Positions 1 through 10,480 of a stretch of 64,000 bases of DNA are shown here, piece after piece. The notes under the pieces are model-generated. The model made no database searches and was not told the origin of the DNA. It worked only from the letters and a program-made list of their open reading frames with translations. The stretch's first letter is position 1; each line of letters begins with the position of its first letter. The stretch is taken from contig NW_025936095.1 in assembly GCF_000764305.2 (NCBI RefSeq), positions 310,001 to 374,000 on the forward strand. Direction: 5' to 3'. Origin of the DNA: Hyalella azteca. Its lineage: Eukaryota > Arthropoda > Malacostraca > Amphipoda > Hyalellidae. Position numbers and translations under genes: made by a program.

Positions 1-290
1 ACTGAAAATATATGCATCAAGAAAGAACTTTTACCAGCTACGACTGAACAGGTTTTAGTATTTTAATTTATTAAATATAGGTAATTCATAGAGTTGATGA
101 GTTTATAAGCAGCAAGAATAGCAATATAATTAATTGTTCCAAGTGACTCCAAAAAATGGTTCCGAGTGACAAAATGATCTTAGAATTAGGTTGCTCTGTG
201 CAGAAAGTTGTACATGAAAATGAGGTGCACGTGTCAAAGGCATCACAGCGAGCAGATGAAATTAACCACAATATCAATTATTATTATTTC

Positions 291-3200
291 TTAAGATCCC
301 TTCACTCGCTTATTCTTCTTGCTCAATGAATGCAATTTCGTCACTATTGCAATATCTTGACCAAAATCTTTGGCTAACTTCAGAAGTTGATATGAAAATT
401 TCCCCCGACAAGCCACCATCTACCAAACTCACAGTAGCTACGATATGTAAACATTTCTAGAGCTGCACTCACAGGCAGTTTCCACTAATTTCATCTTCTT
501 ATTTTGCCGCTTCTCTGCTATGCTCTCCATGGCCTTCTTTCTTCTGGTGACTTCCTTAGCCCTGAGTCGCGCTTCTCGTTGCTCCTCTCGCTCCTTGATC
601 TTTTGCAGCAGCGCCACGCGGTCTTTCTTTGGCTCTGTTGAAGAAGATGAACATGACTTATATTGATATGACTTCTGTACTATATATGCATATTATATAT
701 GTTTGGTTAAAAGTTATGCTAGTTTTATGAAGAACTTTCATTTCTCAAGCTTTCTGATAAAAGGTACAATAATGGGGTCAACAAGTCTTAAAATTTGTCC
801 AAATGGAAGGTTAAGTAAATCTTTCATCAGAAATCTCGAGAAATTAAACTCAAAACATGTCTAAATGAAGGGCTTTACCCAAAACAAACAAATATATTAT
901 AAAGCATAGAAGATATAACTGGCAAGGTTTTGGTAGGCAGGACTTGCCCGCACGATGCTTATGCTGTCTGATCCGTTAATGAATAAAATTGAAGATACAG
1001 GAGATGACAACCAGAGCAACTTGAGTGCTTTGAAGAGGTTTCCCAGAGTCATTATAACTTCAAAAGCAAACTATAAAATAAAACAAAGAATTCTCAAAAT
1101 CAATTGATGCTGAGAATACAGCTGATGTCATGCATGAGATCTTGATATCAAATTAATTAGCATCCCATAATCATGTAAGTTAGCCTACATCAGAAAATTG
1201 TAAGAAATATCGATTATACGTATGTAGTTCCTTCACTCCACCATTCAAATAGACAGTGTTTGTTAAGTAAATACATCAGCAAAATAGGAAATTATCAAGT
1301 CCATATCGGCCTGCAGGTTGCCCCCATAAAAACATAAAAACACAGGATACGTTACATATTCATTATACAATGATTTGAATGTATGTGGCTTTTACATTTT
1401 GAAAATTTTGTCTTTAAATTAAATTAATAAAAAAAACTACAGCACAGGTTGGGATTTTAAATAATTATCTGTGTTTAATGAACCGTAAAACACGTTTTCA
1501 TGTTTCATTTTTATTCTTGGATCCTATCAAATATTTACTATGCATGTGAATAATATTGGAATGAGAGTCTATAGAAAGTGAGTGGACCATGGTTTTTAAT
1601 GTCTGCTATCACATTTTGCAATGAGCTTGCAGGAAAAAGAGAAAACTTAGAAACTGTGTCTACCCAAATTTGTCCGGTGATCTTCTATCACCACCTAGGT
1701 TATCATACGTCACAAGCTTATAGCTTGTTCTGTACCCACATGGTAGTCACGCTCTGTGACGTCATCCCTGTTAAGAACTAGGTATATATAGCCCGGTCAG
1801 TGCACCGCTCGTCAGTTGTAGCGGTACTGCCTAGCCGTCATCATTTTATTCCGCTCCTCCGGCACATACTTGCTGTACCTGTCAATCCCCGTTCTTCTGT
1901 ACTCACCAAGCCAGTTTATTATTATAATAGAACTAGGGTTACCTACCGTGCGTTTCACTTGTCCTGCCTTAGTCGTACTTGGAACAATGAAGTACCCTGA
2001 CTCTCAGTTACAGATCCATCAGGTGGTCATAGAAACCGACCATCTGACAAATTGAATATTGGAGAAGAATGAAATCAAGTGAAATAAGGCACTAACTGAT
2101 CCCCTCCTCAGGCTTGATGGCGTCGTGTCGTGACTCGCACATCAGCAGAGCAGCTTTAAGACTGTACTCGGTGTCCATACGGCCCGGTAACACGCGCTCT
2201 AGAACCAACTCTCCAGAACGCAGGTCTCCTTTCACATCAGCCTTCTTCTTGCTTTCTGCAAATTGATGCATACATATAAATAATGTACATGAAATTAAAG
2301 CAAGAACTACTAAAATAGGACCTTTATTGAGACAAGATAGTGGAAACTTGCCTTTATCAGTGATATGACTACAGACTACATAAAAAAATTTTCAGACTAC
2401 TAGAAAGAGACAGAATTTTTCAATCACAAACTTCCAGTCAGTTTAAAAGAGAGCATATAATTATAACTAACCTTCAGCAGAGAGCAGACCATATTTCTCT
2501 ATCAGCTTCAACCGTTGCTTCTCAGTAGCAGCATCTGTCAATAGATTATGAGGCTATAAAATTACTCAGCTTTAATAATAAAAAACCAAGAACATTAAAA
2601 TTCTTCTGGAACAAATCAATGCTTATGTTAATTGGCATTGAATTTTACGTATAATAGAAAAACCAAATAGAAGAAATCACACATTTCCAAAACCTTTCTT
2701 ATTTTGTTTGCATGCATGATTGAAACATGTCAATGGCTTTGTTATAGGAGATAGTATTGTTGATTAGATATTAATCCTATTGTTTATATAGTACAGTATT
2801 GTTTATATTTATAAAATAGTGTTTATATAGTAGGTATAGGTAGAATTATTTATATAGTGTAGTATTGTTTATATAGTATCAAATTTGAAAATAAGAGGAT
2901 GCAGAGATAGAATAAATTTTGCAGGCACTTACTAGCCAACTGTCGCTTCTTTTCAGCCAGAGGAACATATTCAGTAGGACAAGACGGAGTTGTGATCACT
3001 GGAAAAAATCCCAAAACTCTACACCACAGAGCCTGAGGGAACAGAAAATTTCTGTGTTAATTCCAATGATAAAATTTCAACTGAAAATATAAAGCTATAA
3101 AAGTGGGTAAAAACTGTAAAGATCTCTCAGCTGTATCACTGAAATATTTAATTTTTATTGGATGGTGAGAATAAGGAAGGTAATTTGTGATGAATTATAT

Positions 3201-3860
3201 ATAATTAGCAACTTAAATTAAAGAAGCATTTTATCAATTAAAAATGCCATAAAAAATATTAAATATCATAAGGTGTGAAGCTAATGTTTTCAAAAGATGA
3301 ATTTCCTCCAATAAATATGTACTTTCAGCAGCATAATTAAATAATTAGGTTAGCTTTGAACTTATCAGATTAAATATGAGGTTATGATTCTTATTCATAT
3401 CATTATGAGATGAAGAAAGGAACATTCTCAACAAGGGAAACTTTTTATTATCACTAATTCCATTGTGTAGCAAGAAAAATATATGAATAAACTTTATGTT
3501 TAAAATGAAGCAAACATCACAGATACCGTACAATTTAATCCAAACCAACAACAATGATGAAATTAACTAAGAGTGTAGATTTATTTTACTCACCATAACT
3601 TCATTTCTCTTGCTCTCGTCCCATTTGCAAGGCTTTTCAACAATGGGAAGCATGGGAAAGTCATTAAAAATTTCCACATCCTCAGATGAAAATGCATCAA
3701 TGTTGCCAATAGAATTAAGCTGTGACTGCTTTTCTTGCTCAGCCTTCCTTGCAATAGCCTGGCGCTTACGAACAGCTCTTGTCTTCAATCGCTGTTTAAT
3801 AATATTTTTAGGATTGCCACCTATGTGGGGTCCTGCACCACTTTTGGGTAAAATTGCCAT
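291..3860 (-). CDS. Six-exon gene for a lysine/arginine/glutamate-rich protein of unknown family (277 aa)
   Basis: I assembled this gene from coding exons 3860-3594, 3032-2933, 2534-2472, 2255-2097, 634-473 and 373-291; the lengths sum to 834 nt (277 codons plus stop). Each junction has a usable splice pair (donors GTGAGT, GTAAGT, GTTAGT, GTTAGT, GTGAGT; acceptors ending CAG or TAG), and the phase (0 then 1,1,1,1) keeps one frame open throughout. The start MAILPKSGAGPHIGG lies 13 nt inside an exon with acceptor TTTTTCAG, so a 5' untranslated exon probably lies further right. The protein has a basic N-terminus, an acidic stretch around residues 55-65, a hydrophobic patch (ALWCRVLGFFPV, about residues 90-101), a central EKKRQLANAATEKQRLK helix, a long charged helix (about residues 197-250) and a basic tail ending KKNKRVKGS. 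This suggests a coiled-coil, possibly nuclear or nucleolar, protein. I do not recognise the family. The last acceptor has one alternative (EEQEIF-type acidic ending), so the final 27 residues are the least certain part. Confidence 0.78.
1757..1817 (+). promoter_or_regulatory. Arthropod-type core promoter with CRE, TATA box and initiator; possible solo LTR
   Basis: A perfect CRE palindrome TGACGTCA (1757-1764) precedes TATATATA (1783-1790) and an initiator TCAGTT whose A is at 1814, exactly 31 bp from the first T of the TATA box, the canonical arthropod spacing. A second TCAGT (1797-1801) is too close to the TATA box to be its start site. The site lies in an intron of the minus-strand gene 291-3860 but points the opposite way. 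No real ORF follows; the sequence to about 1990 looks like the R/U5 part of an LTR. I infer a solo LTR or other retroelement promoter, but I could not define its ends or a target duplication. Confidence 0.5.
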
Positions 3861-4660
3861 TTCTGAGGATGTTCTGAAAAATTGTCATTAGCATATTATC
3901 ATCTCCAGTCATAGAACTATTCAAGACTATAAGATCAAAATTAGGATTAAAAAATTGTAAATGTTCATAAGTAATCGTATTTCCAATATCTATGAAGAAT
4001 CAGTGCAGTGAGTCAACACTAATGTAAAATTTTACAAATAAACTGATGAAATTAAACCTTGATTATGTGAATGCTCTAAACAAATTAACAAAGACAATAT
4101 TATTGAAAATAGTTTCTAATTATTAGATAGCAGAAAAACTTGGCAAAGTGCAAACAGGGACTGAAACTACTAAAGTAAACTCCAGATATGAATATTATCA
4201 AAATTTAACTGGGCGCTTAACACTTCATATGCAGACTAGAGTCAAATTGCAAGTGACACTGGAGTAAAAAAAATGTAGCATGACATTTTTCATCACTTAG
4301 GATTACAAGTTAAATTTTTGATAATCTTCTATTACAAATGCAGTAAAATCTTGAACCAGTAGTACATAGCTTACTGTCCAATGCTGGAAGTGAGAAGAAA
4401 GAAGAATTAATGTTGTTGGTGGGTCTAAAATGTCTTGTGCCACAGGTGAGATAAACCTGTTACCTGCTTGATTGACTAAATGGCAACAACCCTACTCTGA
4501 ATGAAGGATAATGTAAGACTGGTTCAAATAAATAACGACTATTGAAAGAAAATATGAGACAGAAAAATAATTCATACACAAGAATTCAGTTTGTGATGGT
4601 TAAATTGATTTGGAGAATGTAGTGAAGATGTGCTAGTTAGTTGCATATATGAAGCATGGC

Positions 4661-4881
4661 CAGGTGGAGATGGACAGGTGGAGATGGACAGGTGGAGATG
4701 GACAGGTGGAGATGGACAGGTGGAGATGGACAGGTGGAGATGGAAAGGTGGAGATGGAAAGGTGGAGATAGACAGGTGGAGATGGACAGGTGGAGATGGA
4801 CAGGTGGAGATGGACAGGTGGAGATGGGCAGGTGGAGATGGACAGGTGGAGATGGACAGGTGGAGATGGACAGGTGGAGAT
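4661..4881. repeat. 14-bp minisatellite, about 16 copies
   Basis: The unit CAGGTGGAGATGGA is repeated head to tail with a few single-base variants (GAAAGG, GATAGAC, GATGGGC). Because 14 is not a multiple of 3, each strand translates as a 14-residue peptide repeat (for example WRWTGGDGQVEMDR), which creates long spurious ORFs on both strands. The array ends exactly where the foldback element at 4882 begins; the last unit supplies that element's target duplication. Confidence 0.95.
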
Positions 4882-6515
4882 CAGTGGTTCCCAAAGTGGG
4901 CGATATCACCCCCCTAGGGGTGGGGGAAAGATTTTGGGGGGCGGTAAGGAAGGAGAGGGCGGTAGGGGGCGATGGGGGGGGCAGTAGTACGAAGTCAATG
5001 TCAGAAGTTCGAACGTTTGTTTGATGATTTGTACACAACACGTGCAGCACATGACTCCCAGCAATGGTTTTTTCACCCAGATCTGTTTTTTCAACCTCTC
5101 CTGGGCTTACGTCCGGAAAAATTAACGGCCGGTCTTGCGGACAATTTCCAAATTCAATGTTCAAGGAATATCTCTCAAACTAATGAATTTAAATGAACTT
5201 AACTCAATGAAACTTGGTACACATATTCATTAGGACCTAATGATAATGTTTTACTCGTGAAAATTGGTTGAATTTTGCCATCGTTTGTTTTTGCCATAGT
5301 TATATATTTTTGCCAAAATTCAGTGATCAAGTAATTTCTTCCAAACTACTGAACATATTCGAACGAAATTTTGAATTTACAGTCCTAAATACCAAACGGT
5401 AATGTTTATCTTGTGAACATTTTTTTGGTTGTGCCTTCGTTCGTGAGCCTCTTTCTTCATTTCACTTTTATTCGTGATTTAAACAGCAATATATCGTGCA
5501 TGCTTTTAAATTCGCAGTAGTCGAGAAATTTTTTTCAAACTACTGAACAGATTTCAACGAAACTTAGTATTTAAATACCTAACCTCAGCAACGGTGATGT
5601 TTACAATTTTTTCGTTTTACCTTTGTTTCCAAGTTATACGGCTATACGTATAAGGCTCTTGATTAAATCGGCCTGGTAGAAAAGCCGGTCATTCCTCCTA
5701 TATTGGTATAACTCGAGAACAAAAGCAAAATAAAAAAATTGTCACGAGATAAACATCACCATTGAGAGGTTAGGTATTTATATACGTACAAAGTTTTGTT
5801 GAAATCTGTTCTGTAGTTTAGAAGAAATTTCTTGATCGCCGCGAATTTAAGTGACAAATTACCCGGCGATACGGGCCGAATGTAAGGAAGTGTGAAATCA
5901 AGAATGATGATGAAATGAAAAAAAAACTTGCGAATGAAAGTAAAATCGAAAAAAATTTATAAGATAAAAAATCACAGTATGGTAGTTAGGAATGTATATA
6001 TAAAATTTTGTTCAAATATGTTCAATAGTTTGGAAGAAATTCTTTGATCACTGCAAATTTTGGCCTGTTTCGCAATATACGCGTTACTCACGAATGAAGG
6101 TGAAATTAAAAAAAATTTACAAGCTAAACATCACCGTTAGGTTCTGATGAATACGTGTTCCAAGTTTCATAGAGCTGCATTCATTAGTTTGGGAGATATC
6201 ACTTGATAATTGAATTTGGAGATTGGTCATGAGACTGACGAGTCCGGCCGTAAATTCGCCTGAGATGTCCTAGGTTTCTAGTGCTGAAACAGTTAAAACA
6301 GCTGCAAAACATATTGGTTCACTAAATGGGGCTCTATTTTTGAAATATACATTTGTGTTTAACCTTTATTTTATCTTTTAGAATTGCAGTGTACTAAATT
6401 TCAAGAAAGAGGCATATGTTTTTATTTGTGTCTGTAGGGGAGAGGGGGGGGGGCGTTAGAAATTCTCTAGGGAGCCAAAGGGGGGCACCAGCCTGAAAAA
6501 GTTAGGGAACCACTG
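4882..6515. mobile_element. Non-autonomous foldback hAT-like element (1.63 kb)
   Basis: The ends are CAGTGGTTCCCAAAG on the left and, reversed, CAGTGGTTCCCTAAC on the right, the CAGNGGTTCCC pattern of Charlie/Tip100-type hAT elements. They are flanked by an 8-bp target duplication with one mismatch: gtggagat at 4874-4881 and gtgtagat at 6516-6523. The two halves are diverged inverted copies of each other, meeting near 5690. Blocks such as ACTGAACATATTC...GAACG and CATCACCGTTAGG recur three times in each arm in opposite orientation. I see no transposase ORF. The element landed in the minisatellite at 4661-4881. Confidence 0.85.
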
Positions 6516-6523
6516 GTGTAGAT

Positions 6524-7304
6524 GGACCAGCTACCAAGCACAGGGTGCGTACTGGTATTTAGAAAAAAATTCATGCCTTTTCCATGACTCTATGACCATC
6601 AATATAATTTTCCAAGACTCATATACAACAGGTTTAGCATGACTGGAAGACTAACTGTGCATATTCTATCATCTCCTAGAGTTGATAAATAGCAAACGTG
6701 TAAATGCATAGAGCAGGCACAGAGGAACAAAAATGACACCTATCTGAAAATCAAGCCCACACTGGTATTATTAAAAATTCAATAGTGTCAAATCACATCA
6801 AATAGAGTAATGCACACAAGATTGTACATGATAATGTCAATAAAGTTCAGAACACTCTTCAACACCACTTGGCAATCTTAGCATCAACAAGCAAAGCGAG
6901 ACAGTTCTTCAACTGTGTCTTGTTGGCTTCCTTACAGTCCTTCTTGATGATGCTATTGAGCATTGTCCACTGCAAGCTTAATATCAGTAGCCATATAGCA
7001 TTTCTTCTGTATCTGTAAGCTTACAGGACAGCTTGTAATTTCACACAATTTTAATCAAATCAAATGATTTCACAATTTTCACTATAACAAAAAATATAGT
7101 AAAAAACATACATGAAACAGAAAAGAATATCTTAGTGACCACCATTATAATTTTTGGAGAAATAAATCATAGTTCAAGTTAATTACTTTTCATTCTTTGT
7201 TGACCAGTGCTCAATTCTATGAAATTTTATGCACAATTTGGTTTTGACTGATGCATTAGTTTTTTGTTTAGTGAAATTTTTTTCACTGAGCACAGAGCAA
7301 GGTA
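6524..7304. other. Unassigned AT-rich sequence
   Basis: Between the hAT foldback element and the next inverted-repeat element I see only the short coding-like fragment at 6859-6994. No other exon, repeat or RNA gene is apparent. Confidence 0.5.
6859..6994 (-). pseudogene. Short coding-like fragment, unknown gene
   Basis: On the minus strand a stretch reads IIKKDCKEANKTQLKNCLAL then LVDAKIAKWC and a stop at 6861-6859. Just upstream, in another frame, is ATGGCTACTGATATTAAG (from 6994), reading MATDIKLAVDNAQ. Joining the two would need a one-base shift; alternatively an acceptor (GCTTGCAG, exon from 6969) makes it a terminal exon. Amino-acid use is protein-like, but I do not recognise a family and no neighbouring exon could be linked. 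It could be a broken retrocopy, a last exon, or chance. Confidence 0.25.
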
Positions 7305-8237
7305 GGGTAAACACGGTATATTCCGACCTTGTGGGTAATTCCAACACTTCTCAATTTTTTTCCTTTATATTAAGCTTTGACTTAGTTCCACGCATTCATT
7401 GATGGTTGAAATAGTGACGTTATACTATTGCGTGCCATACTATTGCCAAAACACTAGGTCTGGCCGTCTGGCAGGAAAATGTTAAGATCCAAAGAGAGAA
7501 AGTGCACGTCACCCAGTGGAAACATCGAAAAATGTGTCAAAGTTGATAGTTGACCTTGCTCTACCAAATAGTGATAAACTGTTTGGATAAAAAGAATATT
7601 ATGGTTTGAGACTGTGAAAATAAGTCTGTGAATATCAGGAATCCTTTAGGTATACTTGTATTTGCTGATTTCAAGTGTAAATAAATTAATAGATGATTAA
7701 GTTAAGCAACGGTTTTAGACACATAAAAACTAATTCCGACACAGCTTGGGGCCTTGGGATTAGACACACACAGCTTGTACCTAGCTGTGTCCAAAAATTA
7801 AAATTTTCTTGATTAAAAGCTTAATAGCTCTTAATTAAAAGCTTAATTAATAAATTAACATTTTCTGATTAAGCTTGTTCTGAGCTGTGTCGTATTCCAA
7901 TACAGCTCACACAGCCTGACACAGGGCATCGGAATTCCAACACAGGGCGCCGGAATTACAAATTAATAGAGTTTGAATCGCTGCCAGAATTAGTCTCACA
8001 TCATGCCAAATTTAGTCACACACAGCGTCGGAATTCAGGGATTTTGTAGGTTTGAATTCTAAAGGCTTTTAAATAGATATGGCAATAGTTTGTGATGTTT
8101 CATAGTTGCTGGCGTGTAGTGTGGTGTTTTGAGAGAGACGTAAACCAATCAGAACTTGAGTTGCGCATACGGTGATATTTTTATAGCCATTCATTTCTTG
8201 CTACATCCTTAATGTGTCGGAATATACCGCATTTACA
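7305..8237. mobile_element. TA-flanked inverted-repeat element (0.93 kb), no ORF
   Basis: The left end contains GTAAACACGGTATATTCCGA and the right end its inverted counterpart GTAAATGCGGTATATTCCGA (18 of 20 identical). TA dinucleotides flank the repeats (7303-7304, 8238-8239), which fits a Tc1/mariner-type target, although the bases between TA and the repeat differ by one on the two sides. The interior repeats the motif TTCCGACAC or TTCCAACAC several times in both orientations (7735-8035). No transposase can be read, so I call it a non-autonomous element. Confidence 0.6.
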
Positions 8238-8519
8238 TAAATGTAATCAAAATTATCTGTTGTTACTTTTTAATTGATTTTTTCACTAACTCTAACTAGA
8301 GCCTTTGCTAACAAAGGTTATACTGTAAATGCGATTTTAGGGGTGTCCTGGCAGTGTGGAAATCCAGAGGGGTAATATATTAACAGGTAAACATAGCAAA
8401 TCGGAAAGCACGCAGGACCCAAAAATCTGGAACGTCAAGCACACTTCCACTTTCAGTCCATCATCATCACTGATGAGTCTCTGCAAGATGCCACAGCTGT
8501 TTCATTGAAAAAAACAGCA

Positions 8520-8690
8520 CTTGCATCATCACAGTAACAAGAATCCAATCAACACTTGAACGCGTCCAACGTAACAGTCACAAGAATTCAATCAATGCTT
8601 GAATGTGTCCAACATACTGTCACAGGGATCAAATCATCGCTAGAACGTGTGCAACATCACAGCCACAAATCCAATCAGCAACAGAAAGCT
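8520..8690. repeat. Degenerate tandem repeat, unit about 44-57 bp
   Basis: About three and a half diverged units share the order CACAAGAATTCAATCA, then CTTGAACGCGTCCAAC, then a CATCACAG-like join. The copies start near 8533, 8575, 8622 and 8660. There is no coding potential. Confidence 0.55.
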
Positions 8691-10040
8691 AGAAGGGACC
8701 GCCTCAAATGCACACAATGTTAACGCACTGATGCTAACTTAATGCATAATGCTACAATTCTTATTTCAAGAGCGTAATACAACAGTGTAGTTATGTCATT
8801 ATTGATGGAAATCGCAAAGAATAACATCTTCACTATGTACACTCACTCACAAATACATGAAAAACTGCCTATGATTCAATCCACAAATACAAAACTGACC
8901 ACCAATGCAATCAGCTAAGACATACAATCTCCTTTCGTTGTGATCAGCCAAACAAAAACTGTAAACAAAGAAGAAGCAGGGATACCAACCGCACCGGCAA
9001 CCAATGTGAAACAGACATCAATATAGTCATGTGAAAAAAGGAAAGATACGAATTCTTCTATATTAACAATTTATCAGTAACTGACATTCAACAGAAATCA
9101 GAATGGTTTAATAACCTTTGTAAATATTATTCATGCATGCGTGAATAATATTTATATATATATAAATACTATTAATATAATCAATCGTGTGCAACAGTGG
9201 CCGCGTGGCGGGAATCTATGATGGTTAGTTCTCATTAAGCAATCGGTGGGTACTGGGTAAGGTACCTACAGAACATTACTGCTGCTACTGCAAATAAAGC
9301 TCCCAAACTTCGAGACGATAATTGAGTGAAAACTTTACATGATATATTGTGAGCCTTCTAAAGTTTTTTTTAATAATGAAGAAATCACAAGGTTCACAGA
9401 ATCTAAAAGTTTGAATGCTAAATTTTTGACTTTCGAGTACTCTATTGACTATTGAGTCTATTCTAGTCAGTCAACTGTAACTGTGAAGGGTCATGTTTGT
9501 TGTGCATTGCCTTTTCTTCGACTTCAAGAAGTTTCTCCAACTGCCGATGAGTTTGTCCTCAATTTGAAAGCTGAGGTAACGAATAGGTGCTATTAATGTT
9601 TTTTATATTTAATTTGAAACTATCATGTTGGGAGTAAATAGTATTTCCTTCTGTAGATCCAGCCATCTTGCTCAACTGTGAGTGACGCGCGCAATTAACA
9701 ATCTTGCATGGGACCATCTCTGTGTTGCCTGACTTGATCTTGATGTTCATACGATCATATTCATAGCTACCGCAACCGAAGCCAATTTCTGATGGCCTGC
9801 AAACCTGTTTCAGTGTTTCTAGTTGCCTGGAACATTTTTTTTTACGGCAGAACACTTTTTTTATGTGAACCACGAATTTTAGAATTCCAGCTTAAGAACT
9901 AATAAGGCTAAGGGACCCTTAGCCGGGGTCCCTTATTAGGCTATTACCCTGTCTTGCGGAAATGGCCACCATTTTTTTTTGAATGAGTCACAGATTGCCC
10001 GGTTCACACTGCTTACGTCAGTTATTTGAGTAGCTTTTTT
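8691..10040. other. Unassigned sequence with one small palindrome
   Basis: No recognisable exon. A minus-strand open stretch (9873-9559, 104 codons) has no family motif or splice context. An interrupted inverted repeat built from AATAAGGCTAAGGGACC and GGTCCCTTATTAGGCT lies at 9900-9943 and could form a hairpin. Confidence 0.4.
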
Positions 10041-10051
10041 TTACCACGTTG

Positions 10052-10480
10052 GAACATAGTGGCAAAGCAGAGAGTTTTTTAGACTCTCCCTCAAGTTCAT
10101 TTTTGAGTCCTATAAGTAGACAAGTAAAGCATAGTGGCAAAGCAGAGAGTTTTTTAGACTCTCCCTCAAGTTCATTTTTGAGTCCTACATGTACTAGTAT
10201 GGAATATATCTACTTGGCGAGCCGCGACTGAATTTTTCGAGCCGTGGTTTTATGGATTTGCCAGCCGTGATTCCATTTCACATTATCATACTTAAGAAAT
10301 TGGTTTAAATCTTGAGTAAATGAGGAAATTAAAAATGAATTGATTCTGAAAAAGCTCTGGTTTGCCACTATGCATAGTAACTTGGTAAGGAGTGAGCACT
10401 GAGTGGCAAGCAGAAAGTTTTTTAGACTCTCCGTCAAGCTCAAGTTCATTTTTGAGTCCCATAAGTAGACCAGTAAACTG
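10052..10480. repeat. Duplicated block carrying AGAGAGTTTTTTAGACTC
   Basis: A unit of about 75 bp beginning near ACATAGTGGCAAAGCAGAGA occurs at 10052-10127, 10128-10198 and, more diverged, 10396-10473. A second block, AGAAATTGGTTTAAATCTT through TGAGGAA and AAAAATGAA, occurs at 10295-10370 and again at 10765-10850. The arrangement indicates local segmental duplication; there is no gene. Confidence 0.75.

Noticed and set aside
4630..5196. Several overlapping ORFs on both strands, up to 175 codons
   Set aside because: They are translations of a 14-bp tandem repeat and the adjacent foldback element; the apparent repeat proteins arise because the unit is not a multiple of three.
9559..9873. 104-codon minus-strand open stretch
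   Set aside because: No domain, no splice partner, AT-rich composition and no codon bias; length is compatible with chance.
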